This document shows, piece after piece, positions 53,095 through 62,989 of a stretch of 64,000 nt of DNA (positions are counted from its first letter, which is position 1; each line of letters begins with the position of its first letter). Under the pieces are notes generated by a model. The model worked only from the letters and a program-made list of their open reading frames with translations. It did no database searches and had not been told where the DNA came from. The stretch covers positions 62,001-126,000 of the forward strand of contig JAOUNS010000007.1 in NCBI GenBank assembly GCA_029880855.1. The letters are read 5' to 3'. Position numbers and translations under genes: made by a program. This stretch comes from Gammaproteobacteria bacterium. GTDB taxonomy: Bacteria > Pseudomonadota > Gammaproteobacteria > UBA6429 > Thiohalophilaceae.

Positions 53095-53445
53095 TTATAA
53101 ATAGTGCTTGCGATCTTTCCGCTTCCCTGTCGGTCCGGCCTGTTGCACGACTCTGGCGTGGATGGCGTCGAAGGTGATTTCACGTTTTTCGTGCAGATAG
53201 GCTTCGTTGAGCGGCTGGATGTAGTAGCGGCTTTCTTCGATAACCAGTTGGCGGAAGATGGGGCCGTTTTCAACGATGGCGACGACGTAGCATTCATGGG
53301 AGACGGCGGCGGAACGATCCAGGATGATAATATTTCCTTTTTTGAATTCCGGTTCCATGCTGTCATCCATCACCTGCAAAGCGACAGGTTCACTGCCACC
53401 GCAACTGCTCTCTTCAAACATCTGCTTCATTTCATCATCGTTCAT
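53095..53445 (-). CDS. S24/LexA-like peptidase domain protein without DNA-binding domain
   Basis: The 116-residue product matches the C-terminal LexA/UmuD fold: VMDDSMEPEFKKGNIIILD contains the usual Ser position. Where the catalytic Lys is expected (LexA VKRL) the sequence reads FRQL, so Lys is replaced by Arg. There is no helix-turn-helix. It may be a remnant of a phage-type repressor or a non-cleaving variant. Confidence 0.75.
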   Translation of the reverse strand: MNDDEMKQMFEESSCGGSEPVALQVMDDSMEPEFKKGNIIILDRSAAVSHECYVVAIVENGPIFRQLVIEESRYYIQPLNEAYLHEKREITFDAIHARVVQQAGPTGKRKDRKHYL

Positions 53446-53509
53446 AGTGCTGCCTCTTTTAAACTGTTCTCATAACTTTATTACTGAAAGACATTTCACG
53501 TTTTTGAAT

Positions 53510-53599
53510 ATAACGCTGAGCACGCATAGGCGCGGAGAACGCGGAGTTTTTATCAATGTATTTCTCTGTGTTCTCTGCGTCTCTGTGATCTCTGCGTTA
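53510..53599. repeat. Inverted interspersed repeat before the ABC exporter 3' end
   Basis: ATAACGCTGAGCACGCATAG and following GCGCGGAGAACGCGGAG form the left arm; on the minus strand the right arm reads ATAACGCAGAGATCACAGAG. This is the third inverted pair of the CGCAGAGAC family. Confidence 0.6.
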
Positions 53600-53614
53600 T
53601 TATTTATCGCCACT

Positions 53615-55423
53615 TTAAACATCCTGTACTACCGTTTCAGTTTTTTCTTCCTGTTGCAGTTGCCAGAGGTGGGCGTAGAGGCCGTGTTGTTCCAGCAAGC
53701 TTCGGTGTGTGCCCCGTTCCACGATTTTACCACCGTCCAGCACCAGGATTTGATCGGCGTCGATGATGGTTGACAGCCGATGGGCGATGACCAGGGTGGT
53801 GTGGTTGGCGGCGACTTCGCTCAGTGCGGCGAGGATGGCCTTTTCCGCCTGTGAGTCGAGGCTGGAGGTGGCTTCGTCGAAGACGAGTATTTTCGGGTTT
53901 TTCAGGATCACGCGGGCAATGGCGACGCGCTGTTTTTCACCGCCGGAGAGTTTCAGGCCCCGCTCGCCAACCATTGTGTCATAGCCGTCCGGCAGGCTTT
54001 GGATAAATTCGTGGATGTGGGCCAGTTTTGCCGCTTGCATGACCTGTTCTTTATCTGCATCCGGTTTGGCGTATTGCAGGTTATAAAAGATCGTGTCATT
54101 AAACAGCACGGTGTCCTGTGGGACGATACCGATCACTTCGCGCAGGCTTTGTTGCGTGACTTGCGCTATGTCCTGATCGTCAATGGTAATCACACCGTCG
54201 TTGATATCATAAAAACGAAATAACAGGCGTGCCAGCGTCGATTTGCCTGCCCCGGACGGACCAACCACCGCCAGTTTTTGTCCCGGTTCGATCTCAAAGC
54301 TGACGTTGTCGAGGATCGGTCGTTCCGGCTGGTAGGCGAAGCTGACTGCTGTAAAGCTGACCTTGCCTTCCTTGACGGTGATGGGTTGCGCGTCCCGGTT
54401 ATCCCGGATCTCCGCCTTGCGATCCAGCAGTTTGAACATCAGATCCATGTCGGCCAGGGCGTATTTTAACTGACGATAGACGATGCCGAGGAAACCCAGC
54501 GGGATAAACAGTTGCAGCATGAGGGCGTTCACCAGTACCAGATCACCGATACTCATCTGCCCGCTGACCACCCCCTGCCCGGCAAAGACCATGATAATGG
54601 TGACACCGATGGCGATGATAGAGCCCTGACCGAAGTTAAGCAGTGACATGGAGGTCTGACTGCGTACCGCTGCCTGTTCCCAACCACTCAGGGTCTGGTC
54701 GTAACGTTGTCCTTCCAGTTTTTCGTTGTTGAAATATTTAACGGTTTCATAGTTGAGCAATGCATCCACCGCCTGACCGTTGGCTTTGGAATCCAGCGCA
54801 TTCATTTCGTGGCGAAAGTGCATGCGCCATTCAGTGATCAGAAAGGTAAAAATAAAATAGATGACCACGGTGGAGAAGATCACGATCGCAAAACGGGTCG
54901 GGTATTGGGTAAAAAGAATGGCTGCCACCAGGATGAACTCGGCGATGGTGGGAAGGATATTGAAGACCATGTAATTCAGGATGGAGCTGACACTGGAAGC
55001 GCCTCGTTCCAGATCACGGGAGATATTGCCGGTGCGTCGATCCAGGTGAAAACGCAGTGAAAGTCGATGCAGGTGGTTAAAGACGTTCGTGGAGATACGC
55101 CGCATGGCGTGATAGCGGACTTTTGCAAAGACGGCATCACGCAGTTCGTTGAACAGGCTGCCCGCCAGACGCAGTGCACCGTAGGCAATTAACAGGGTCA
55201 AGGGCAGGATCAGTATGCTCTCCCCTTTTACCCCCAGCGTGTCCACCACCTGTTTCAGGATAAAAGGCACGCCCACGATCGCCATTTTCGAGGCAACGAG
55301 GCACAGCAAGGCAAACAGGACACGCCCCTTGTAATCCCAGATAAAGGGCAGCATACGTCGGAGGTTCCGGCTGTCTTTGCGTTGGGTGTGCGGATCGGAC
55401 TCGTAGCGTATGTAATGGCTCAT
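53615..55423 (-). CDS. Atm1-type ABC exporter (fused permease and ATPase)
   Basis: The 602-residue half-transporter has six membrane helices (about 30-330), the Atm1/HMT signature LLNYETVKYFNNE, and an ATPase domain with Walker A (GPSGAGKST), signature (LSGGEKQR), Walker B (ILVFDEATS) and the switch His (IAHRLST). Bacterial Atm1 proteins export glutathione-linked persulfide or metal species, which would suit a sulfur oxidiser; the substrate here is not shown. Confidence 0.9.
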   Translation of the reverse strand: MSHYIRYESDPHTQRKDSRNLRRMLPFIWDYKGRVLFALLCLVASKMAIVGVPFILKQVVDTLGVKGESILILPLTLLIAYGALRLAGSLFNELRDAVFAKVRYHAMRRISTNVFNHLHRLSLRFHLDRRTGNISRDLERGASSVSSILNYMVFNILPTIAEFILVAAILFTQYPTRFAIVIFSTVVIYFIFTFLITEWRMHFRHEMNALDSKANGQAVDALLNYETVKYFNNEKLEGQRYDQTLSGWEQAAVRSQTSMSLLNFGQGSIIAIGVTIIMVFAGQGVVSGQMSIGDLVLVNALMLQLFIPLGFLGIVYRQLKYALADMDLMFKLLDRKAEIRDNRDAQPITVKEGKVSFTAVSFAYQPERPILDNVSFEIEPGQKLAVVGPSGAGKSTLARLLFRFYDINDGVITIDDQDIAQVTQQSLREVIGIVPQDTVLFNDTIFYNLQYAKPDADKEQVMQAAKLAHIHEFIQSLPDGYDTMVGERGLKLSGGEKQRVAIARVILKNPKILVFDEATSSLDSQAEKAILAALSEVAANHTTLVIAHRLSTIIDADQILVLDGGKIVERGTHRSLLEQHGLYAHLWQLQQEEKTETVVQDV

Positions 55424-55525
55424 TCGATATCTATTGCTGTACCCCGGAAAAGGCGTATTATCGCATGATTAACCGATGGAAAATATCGGAAACCCAAAGG
55501 GTTAATCCTGTATAGACTGAGATAT

Positions 55526-56683
55526 ATGCGATTACCGACTCAACGATCCCCGCTCTCCCTTCCCGCCATGACCTGTTTGCTTGCGGTGATCTTGCTTGGC
55601 GCCTGTAGTGATGCCCCGGATAAACAGGCCAAAAAAGCCAAAGGCAAGCAGGTCGAAGTGACCAATGTGGCCCGCACGCCGATCCAGGTGACCCGTATTA
55701 TTGCCGGCAGTCTGGAGGCCACGCACAGTGTGGAGATTTTTAACGAGGAACAGGGCCGAATTACCAGCCTGCCCCTGTTCGAGGGCGACCGGGTGGAGAA
55801 GGATGCCGTCCTGGTGGAACTGGACAGCAGCCTGATACAGGCGCAACTGGACAAGGCCAATGCCACGCTCCGGCAAGCTGAGCTCGACCTGAAGCGGATC
55901 AGACGTCTGATGCCCAGCCAACTTGCCTCGGAAGACCAGTTGGCCAAGGCCAATACCAGCCTGCTGCAGAGCAAGGCGGAAGTGACCCTGCTGGAGACCC
56001 GACTGGCCCACACCCGTATCCGCGCCCCCTTTGCCGGCAGTATCAGCGCCCGTTACCGGGAACCGGGTGATGTGGTGCCGATCCACACCCATATCCTGAG
56101 CCTGATTGATCCCACCACCCTGAAAGCCCGCTTCAAGGTCTCGGAGATCCTGCTGGCCAATATTCAAAAAGACACTCAGGTGGACCTGCGTATTGATGCC
56201 CTGGGGGATACCCGCTATCCGGCCCGTATCCTGCGGGTCCATCCGGTGATCGATCCCCTGACCCGACAAGGGGTGGTGGAGGTGGAACTGAATCCGGTCC
56301 CGGCCGGGGCCTTGCCCGGCCAGCTCTGCCGACTCTACCTGACCAGTGTTACCAACCCGCTCAAGACCATTCCCCTGGCGGCTCTGCGTCACGACGCACG
56401 GGGTGAATATGTGTTTCGGGTGGACAAGGACATATCACGACAGACCCGGGTCAAGACCGGTCTGCAACTCAATGATCGGGTGGAGATCCTGGAAGGGCTG
56501 GAGACCTCGGACCAGGTGATCGTCAAAGGGATTATCGGCTTGCGTGACGGGAAACCCATCGAAATCGCCCGCACGATTCCGTTTGATGGCGGTTTGCCGC
56601 CGCCGACAACCCCGGCTGCACACGAACCAAAGCAACCCGCCCCGGTTCCCTCCGCCACCGCGCCGGCAACCCCGCAACCCTAG
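55526..56683 (+). CDS. RND efflux periplasmic adaptor lipoprotein
   Basis: The 385-residue protein has a lipobox (LLGAC, Cys27), barrel-sandwich and alpha-hairpin regions (VELDSSLIQAQLDKANATL and following) and a C-terminal Pro-rich tail. It links the pump encoded 9 nt downstream to an outer-membrane channel. It is divergent from the ABC exporter. Confidence 0.92.
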   Translation: MRLPTQRSPLSLPAMTCLLAVILLGACSDAPDKQAKKAKGKQVEVTNVARTPIQVTRIIAGSLEATHSVEIFNEEQGRITSLPLFEGDRVEKDAVLVELDSSLIQAQLDKANATLRQAELDLKRIRRLMPSQLASEDQLAKANTSLLQSKAEVTLLETRLAHTRIRAPFAGSISARYREPGDVVPIHTHILSLIDPTTLKARFKVSEILLANIQKDTQVDLRIDALGDTRYPARILRVHPVIDPLTRQGVVEVELNPVPAGALPGQLCRLYLTSVTNPLKTIPLAALRHDARGEYVFRVDKDISRQTRVKTGLQLNDRVEILEGLETSDQVIVKGIIGLRDGKPIEIARTIPFDGGLPPPTTPAAHEPKQPAPVPSATAPATPQP

Positions 56684-56692
56684 GTCAGACGT

Positions 56693-59600
56693 ATGCAACG
56701 ACGTTTCAGGACAGGTGGATTGGCGGCGTGGTCGATTCGACGTCCTGTCAGCGTCGTCATGCTCACCCTGGCGGTGATCATGCTCGGTCTGTTTGCACTG
56801 CAACGGCTGGGGATCGATCTGCTGCCCCATATCATCTATCCCGAGGTCCGCGTCCGGATCCGTGAGCCGGGCGTTCCCGCGCAGATCATGGAGGATCGCA
56901 TCACACGACAACTGGAAGAACAGTTGGCCATCACCGAAAACGCGATCACGGTGCAATCGGATACGGTGGAGGGTGAAAGCACGGTCAATCTCAGCTTCCC
57001 CTATGGCACGGACATCGACATTGCCCTGCGTGATGCCAGCACACGACTGGACCGCGCCAAACGATTTTTGCCTGATACCATTGATCCACCGGTCATTTAT
57101 AAACTGGACCCGTCACAGATCCCGGTTCTGGAGTTTGCCATCAGTTCCAATCAGCGGGATTCTGTTGCCTTGCGTGACTGGGTGGATTACGACTTCAGCC
57201 GCTGGTTTTTGAATCTGCCCGGTGTCGCCTCCACTGAAGTAGGGGGTGGTTTGGCCAAAGAGATCCAGATCACCGTTGATCAGGAACGACTCGCCGGTCT
57301 GGGCCACACCTTCCAGGAGCTGGCCGCCTTGCTGGCAGCGGAAAATCAGGAATCACCCGGCGGCCGGATCAATACCGCCGGTCGGGAATACACCATTCGC
57401 ACCTCCGGCCGTTTCAAGGACGTGCATGATCTGGCGGCCTTGCCGCTCTGGTTCAGTAATGCCGGCAAACAACACAAGATCATTCGTTTGGGTGATGTGG
57501 CCAGGGTGGTGGCCACTCATGAAGAAGAACGGCTCATCGTCCGACTGAACGGTCGTTCCGCTGTCAAATTGTCTATCCAGAAACAGCCGCAAGCCAATAC
57601 CGTTGCCGTGGTGGATGCGGTCATGGCTCAACTGGAGTTTCTGCGACAACAAAAGGTAATACCGGCAGATATCCAGATCACCCCGGTCGGCGATCAATCC
57701 ATCTTTGTCCGCCATGCCTTGCGTAATGCCGGTCTGGCGGCACTCTCCGGCGCCATCCTGGCCATGCTGGTGGTCTACCTGTTTTTGGGTAATGTCAAAC
57801 GCACACTCATCATCGGCAGCGCCATCCCCATCGCAATCATGGTGACGTCGGTGCTGATGGCCTTTGGCGGTCTGACACTGAACATCATGACCCTGGGCGG
57901 TCTGGCCCTGGGCATCGGTCTGTTGGTGGACAACACCATTGTGATGCTGGAAAACATCACCCGCCATCAACGTCAGGGGGAAGCACCAGCCGATGCCTCG
58001 GAGAATGCCGCATCCGAGGTCAACAGTGCCATTGTTGCCGCCACCAGCACCAACCTGGCCGCCATTCTGCCCTTCCTGTTTATCGGCGGTCTCACCGGCC
58101 TGCTCTTTTCGGAACTGATTTTCACCCTGACTGCGGCGATAATTGCTTCACTGCTGGTGGCGGTTACGCTGGTGCCCAGTCTCGGCGCCAGAGTCACCGA
58201 CAGCAGCCGGGTTTCGCCGGGCGTTGCCCGGTTACGCACCACTGTTGACAGCCGAATTATCAAACTGCAAAACCGCTACAGCAGTTTCCTGCAAACTTTT
58301 TTACAAAAACCACTGCAACCCCTGCTTGTCTGCGGAATTGCCCTTGCCTTGAGCGCACCGTTCTTTTTTGTAAGTAAATCAATCTTTCTGCCCAAAATGG
58401 ATGAAGGCCAGGTGCAGATCGACATTACCGGTGATCCCGGCCTGCAATTAACCGAAATGGATGGCGCCGTTCGCAAGCTGGAAGCGTTGTACCGAAAACA
58501 ACCGGAAGTTGTCTCAATCTTTGCCACCGTGGGCGGGCGGATATTTGGTCGCTCCCAATATCAGTCCAGCAATCAAAGTCGCATGGATGTACAACTCATT
58601 CCGGGAACGAACAGTGAAGCCTGGGTCAAACGCATGACCGGTGCGATCGATAAACTCAAACTGGTGGGCTTTAAGGTTCGGATGCGTGTTACCGGCGTGC
58701 GTGGTGTCCGCACCAGTCGGGGTGATGATGATTTAAGTCTGCGTTTACAGGGAAATGATATTGAGACACTGAACCTGTTGGGTGACAAAATTGTTGACCT
58801 GTTGGAGGGCACGCCCGGCCTGCGCAACCTGACCCACAGTTATGAAGATACCCGAGAGGGGATCACGATCGAAATAGATCGGGAACGCGCCGCCGACCTC
58901 GGTATGCGAACCAGTGACGTGGGGACGGCCTTGCAAGTGGCACTGGAAGGTCTGGTGGTTTCCGAGTTTATCGATGGTGATCGGGAATATGAGATACGAC
59001 TGCGTACACCTAAAAACGTCACCACCAATCTGGAGAGTCTCGGTAACACCTTTGTCGGCCTGCACCAGGGACAACCGATTCGCCTGCGCGATGTCGCACA
59101 ATTAAAACTTGAGCTGACACCGGCCCGCATCAAGCGTGATCAACAACGCCGCATTGTTGAAATCAGTGCCAGTCTGGTCGAAGAAACGGCGCTGTCTGAT
59201 GTTATGCAGGAGGTCAACCGACGATTGACCGGACTGGAATTACCGGCCGGTTATACCCTCTACGATGGCGGCGCCCTCAGCACACTCAAGGAAGGGGAAC
59301 AAATGGGGATCATTCTGTTGATACTGGCATTGTTCCTGGTCTTCGTTGTCATGTCGGTACAGTATGAATCACTGCGCAACCCGCTCGTCATCATGTTGAG
59401 TGTCCCGTTCTGTACCATCGGTGTAGCCGCCGGCCTGTTTTTATTTTCCATTCCCTTGTCCATGCCGGTCTGGCTGGGACTCATCATGCTGGCGGGTATC
59501 GTGGTAAATAATGCGATTGTGCTGGTGGAACAAATCGAAATTGAACGGGAAAAAGGCACGACTATCACCGATGCCATTATCGAAGGCAGCCGTTTACGCC

Positions 59601-59851
59601 TGCGTCCCATACTGATGACCACCCTGACTACCGCAGTCGGTATGTTACCATTGGCCCTGGGTTTGGGCAGCGGTTCTGAAATGTTACAACCTCTCGCTGT
59701 TGTGATTGTCTGTGGTTTGTTGTTTTCCACATTGGTCAGTCTGTTGCTTGTCCCCATGATCTACTTCTTGTTGCAAGGCAAAAAACATTCGCCAACAGAA
59801 CTCACCGACATTGATACAAACAAACTATATTTTTTGCGTGATAAGCAATAA
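56693..59851 (+). CDS. RND efflux pump inner-membrane subunit
   Basis: The 1052-residue protein has 12 membrane helices with two large periplasmic loops. The fourth helix carries GGLALGIGLLVDNTIVMLEN with the proton-relay acidic position; VVNNAIVLVEQIE is its counterpart in the second half. The substrate class (organic compound or metal) cannot be decided by eye. No outer-membrane channel gene follows. Confidence 0.93.
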   Translation: MQRRFRTGGLAAWSIRRPVSVVMLTLAVIMLGLFALQRLGIDLLPHIIYPEVRVRIREPGVPAQIMEDRITRQLEEQLAITENAITVQSDTVEGESTVNLSFPYGTDIDIALRDASTRLDRAKRFLPDTIDPPVIYKLDPSQIPVLEFAISSNQRDSVALRDWVDYDFSRWFLNLPGVASTEVGGGLAKEIQITVDQERLAGLGHTFQELAALLAAENQESPGGRINTAGREYTIRTSGRFKDVHDLAALPLWFSNAGKQHKIIRLGDVARVVATHEEERLIVRLNGRSAVKLSIQKQPQANTVAVVDAVMAQLEFLRQQKVIPADIQITPVGDQSIFVRHALRNAGLAALSGAILAMLVVYLFLGNVKRTLIIGSAIPIAIMVTSVLMAFGGLTLNIMTLGGLALGIGLLVDNTIVMLENITRHQRQGEAPADASENAASEVNSAIVAATSTNLAAILPFLFIGGLTGLLFSELIFTLTAAIIASLLVAVTLVPSLGARVTDSSRVSPGVARLRTTVDSRIIKLQNRYSSFLQTFLQKPLQPLLVCGIALALSAPFFFVSKSIFLPKMDEGQVQIDITGDPGLQLTEMDGAVRKLEALYRKQPEVVSIFATVGGRIFGRSQYQSSNQSRMDVQLIPGTNSEAWVKRMTGAIDKLKLVGFKVRMRVTGVRGVRTSRGDDDLSLRLQGNDIETLNLLGDKIVDLLEGTPGLRNLTHSYEDTREGITIEIDRERAADLGMRTSDVGTALQVALEGLVVSEFIDGDREYEIRLRTPKNVTTNLESLGNTFVGLHQGQPIRLRDVAQLKLELTPARIKRDQQRRIVEISASLVEETALSDVMQEVNRRLTGLELPAGYTLYDGGALSTLKEGEQMGIILLILALFLVFVVMSVQYESLRNPLVIMLSVPFCTIGVAAGLFLFSIPLSMPVWLGLIMLAGIVVNNAIVLVEQIEIEREKGTTITDAIIEGSRLRLRPILMTTLTTAVGMLPLALGLGSGSEMLQPLAVVIVCGLLFSTLVSLLLVPMIYFLLQGKKHSPTELTDIDTNKLYFLRDKQ

Positions 59852-60005
59852 CCATTCGAATTCACCGATTTTATATCGCTGTCAAGATTAACAAGATTTA
59901 ACAAAAAACCCGCCTTTACCAGTCGATATTCATTTACTCTTTAAAGTAAAGTAGCACCGTCAGCACCAGCAGCTTTTCATGACACAATACGTTAAGGAAT
60001 TCTTT

Positions 60006-61316
60006 ATGCAGCAGGCTACAACCAGGCAATTAATGGCGAGTGACAAGCGAATCCTTATTATTGATGACGATCTGGAAATCAGTTCGCAAATTAAAAAATT
60101 TCTGGAAACAGAAGATGCTGCTTATAGCGTTGAGGTCGCTGCCAACATCAGTCAGGTCGACAACCTGTCCGGCCGTTTCAGACCGGATATCACCTTGATA
60201 AATATAAAAAACCCTTCGGAAAAAAGCCTTGCGTTGATAACTCAGCTAAAAACCTACAATCCGAATATGGATTGTATTATTCTGGCATCACAACCACATA
60301 TCAACAACATGACCAGAAGTAACCTGCAGCTGGTATCCGATATCCTGTTTAAACCACTGGATACGTTCAAATTGCTGCACAGCCTTGAACTGTTATTCTC
60401 ACGCCAATCCCTGCAACGGGAAAAAGAGGCCACACTGAGAAAATATGAAACATTGTTTAACGAAAATGATGCCATTATGTTTCATCTGGCAAAAGACGGT
60501 ATGGTGCTGGATCTGAACAGTGCAGCCGTTAAGCTGTTAAGCAATGACAAACAGGAAATTATCGGCAAGGCCCTATGGTCAGGCAGGGTTACCGATCTGA
60601 ATCCGGAATTCAGTCGCAAGCTGCAGGATGTTTTTCAAAACGTGCAGGCTGCAGACAGTCGCTTTGAAACGACCATGAACGACATGATTTGTGAAAAAAG
60701 ACTGTTCAGTTTCAATCTGAAAAAAGTCGGTGATATTTCCAGTAACGATACGGAATATCTGCTGGAAGGCAACGACATCACTGAACAGCGATCTACGGAA
60801 CAAAAAATTCGTCAGCTGTCTTATATTGATCACCTGACCGGTCTGTGCAACCACGCCTGGTTTTACCAAACGGTGAGTCGCGCTCTGACAAATGCCTCGC
60901 GCCACCGACGGTGTTGTGCCATCTTGTCCATTAACATCGACAACTTCACTGTCTTTAATGAAACTTACGGTACACATGCCGGTGATGAAATGCTTATTGA
61001 GATTAGTCGCCGTCTGGCTTCCTGTATTCGGCACGGCGATATTGCTTCGCGCCGCAGCGGTGACAACTTCACTTTATTTCTGGATGAGATTTCTGATGAA
61101 GAAGATGCAGGTCTGGTGGCACATCGGGTATGCAAGACCATAGCCTATCACTCGCCGCTGGATCAGGAACACCCGCCGGTGACAGCCAGTATCGGTATTA
61201 CAATCTTTCCACAGGATGGCAAGGATGCACGCAGTCTGATCACCGGCGCAGACAAAACCATGTCAAGCACCAAACAGGACGGTAAAAACAGTTTTCGCTT
61301 TTACCATGAGATCTAG
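60006..61316 (+). CDS. REC-PAS-GGDEF protein with degenerate REC and GGDEF sites
   Basis: I start at the ATG at 60006, after AAGGA with 7-nt spacing; the ATG at 59979 has no ribosome site. The 436-residue protein has a receiver domain (about 15-135), PAS domain (about 145-260) and GGDEF domain (about 270-436). The phosphoacceptor Asp is replaced by Asn66 (DITLIN) and the GGDEF signature reads SGDNF. Both changes predict loss of phosphorylation and of cyclase activity, leaving a possible GTP or c-di-GMP binding or scaffold role. It has no EAL domain. Confidence 0.82.
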   Translation: MQQATTRQLMASDKRILIIDDDLEISSQIKKFLETEDAAYSVEVAANISQVDNLSGRFRPDITLINIKNPSEKSLALITQLKTYNPNMDCIILASQPHINNMTRSNLQLVSDILFKPLDTFKLLHSLELLFSRQSLQREKEATLRKYETLFNENDAIMFHLAKDGMVLDLNSAAVKLLSNDKQEIIGKALWSGRVTDLNPEFSRKLQDVFQNVQAADSRFETTMNDMICEKRLFSFNLKKVGDISSNDTEYLLEGNDITEQRSTEQKIRQLSYIDHLTGLCNHAWFYQTVSRALTNASRHRRCCAILSINIDNFTVFNETYGTHAGDEMLIEISRRLASCIRHGDIASRRSGDNFTLFLDEISDEEDAGLVAHRVCKTIAYHSPLDQEHPPVTASIGITIFPQDGKDARSLITGADKTMSSTKQDGKNSFRFYHEI

Positions 61317-61328
61317 ACACTGACTGGA

Positions 61329-62744
61329 CTATTGTGCCGCCGGGAATTTGGCCGAATCTTCACCGGCCGGATCAAACCAGGCCAGCTTGTTATGTAACTG
61401 CACCACTTCACCCACAATGATCAGTGTGGGAGGTTTCACATCCCGTTGATGTACAAGATCGGGCAATGTCTTTAGATTACCCACATGCACTTTCTGATTC
61501 TGGGTTGTACCCTGCTCGACCAGTGCTGCGTGTGTATCGGCTGACAGGCCATGGGCAATCAGCTGTTTGCAGATCTCGTCCACCCCGTGCAGCCCCATAT
61601 AAAAGACAATGGTCTGACCGGGATGGGCCAGTGCCTTCCAGTTGAGATTGATCGTCCCGTCTTTCAAATGACCGGTGACGAACATGCAAGACTGGACATA
61701 ATCGCGATGGGTCAGCGGGATACCGGCATAGGAGGCGCAACCGGCAGCGGCGGTAATACCGGGTACCACCTGGAAACTGACCCCCTCTTCCATCAGGGTC
61801 TCAATCTCTTCACCACCGCGACCAAAGATAAACGGATCCCCCCCTTTCAGGCGCAACACCTTCTTGCCTTCTTTCGCCAGACGCACCAGCAGGGCGTTGA
61901 TGTTCTCTTGCGGGATGGTGTGTTTGTCTTTCTCTTTCCCGGCATAAATAAATTCTGCATCACGGCGGACCAGATCCAGCACCGGTGCTGAAACCAGACG
62001 ATCGTAGACCACCACATCAGCCTGCTGCATCAAACGCAGTGCCCGGAAGGTCAACAGATCCGGATCACCCGGACCGGCGCCGACCAGATAGACCTCACCC
62101 CGTTGCGCGGGTGGTTCGGCCTTTTCCACCGCCTCTTCCAGCGCGGCACGGGCCTTTTTGTCCTGGCCGGCAATCAGCATTTCCGCCACCGGCCCTTGCA
62201 GGATCTGCTCCCAAAACACGCGAATATCCTGCCCGGCGAGTTTTTCTTTTACTTTGCCGCGAAATTCATCCACCAGCGCGGCCAGACGACCATAGGCGGC
62301 GGGGATTAGCGTTTCCAGTTTGGCGCGCAGCAAGCGGGCCAATACAGGAGAGGCGCCGCCGGTGGAGATGGCGATCTGTACCGGTGTACGATCGATAATC
62401 GAAGGCATGATGAAGCCACAGAGTTTGGGATTGTCCACCACATTGACCGGGATCCCGCGTACCTTGCACAGTGATGAGACCTCGCTGTTTACCGCTTCAT
62501 CATCGGTTGCAGCAATGACAATCTGTTTACCGTCAATGTCATCCGCCTTGAATGGACGTTGTTCGTACTGGATATCACCGGCATCAGCCCAGCGTTGCAG
62601 TTCACCGCATAATTCAGGAGCCACTACCGCCACCTTGCCGCCGGCGCGTAACAGTAAAAAGACTTTGCGTGCAGCAACTTCACCCCCACCCACGACGAGA
62701 CAGGGTTGAGCCTTGATGTTCATAAAAATCGGCAGGAAATTCAC
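61329..62744 (-). CDS. cysG: Siroheme synthase CysG
   Basis: The 471-residue fusion has an N-terminal precorrin-2 dehydrogenase/ferrochelatase domain (VVGGGEVAARKV) and a C-terminal uroporphyrinogen III methyltransferase domain (VYLVGAGPGDPDLLTFRA, later GGDPFIFGRGGEE). It makes siroheme, the DsrAB cofactor that DsrN modifies. The start is GTG after GAGG; an in-frame ATG is 21 nt downstream. Not in the dsr operon but 15 kb away. Confidence 0.95.
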   Translation of the reverse strand: MNFLPIFMNIKAQPCLVVGGGEVAARKVFLLLRAGGKVAVVAPELCGELQRWADAGDIQYEQRPFKADDIDGKQIVIAATDDEAVNSEVSSLCKVRGIPVNVVDNPKLCGFIMPSIIDRTPVQIAISTGGASPVLARLLRAKLETLIPAAYGRLAALVDEFRGKVKEKLAGQDIRVFWEQILQGPVAEMLIAGQDKKARAALEEAVEKAEPPAQRGEVYLVGAGPGDPDLLTFRALRLMQQADVVVYDRLVSAPVLDLVRRDAEFIYAGKEKDKHTIPQENINALLVRLAKEGKKVLRLKGGDPFIFGRGGEEIETLMEEGVSFQVVPGITAAAGCASYAGIPLTHRDYVQSCMFVTGHLKDGTINLNWKALAHPGQTIVFYMGLHGVDEICKQLIAHGLSADTHAALVEQGTTQNQKVHVGNLKTLPDLVHQRDVKPPTLIIVGEVVQLHNKLAWFDPAGEDSAKFPAAQ

Positions 62745-62989
62745 TGAAATACCTCGATTTGTCAGGATGACGCTTTACATGTCACTGCTGGATGGACCGG
62801 GGCGTAATAATAACTGTATAGAATAAGTATGTCTCCTACCCCATTTGGCCAGTAAAACCCTATCAGTCACATGGTTTACAGCCGAATTCTGACCATCACA
62901 CTGGGCTATTTTTGCCTATACTTATCAGGGTAGGACAGTGGGGAATTCACTCAATCTCACCAAATACCGTATAGGTAAGGAGGTGCTGT

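Noticed and set aside
52998-53366. 122-codon minus-strand frame overlapping the S24-domain gene
   Set aside because: It is in another frame of the S24 gene and extends through the palindromic repeat; composition is Ser/Pro/Thr-rich without motifs.
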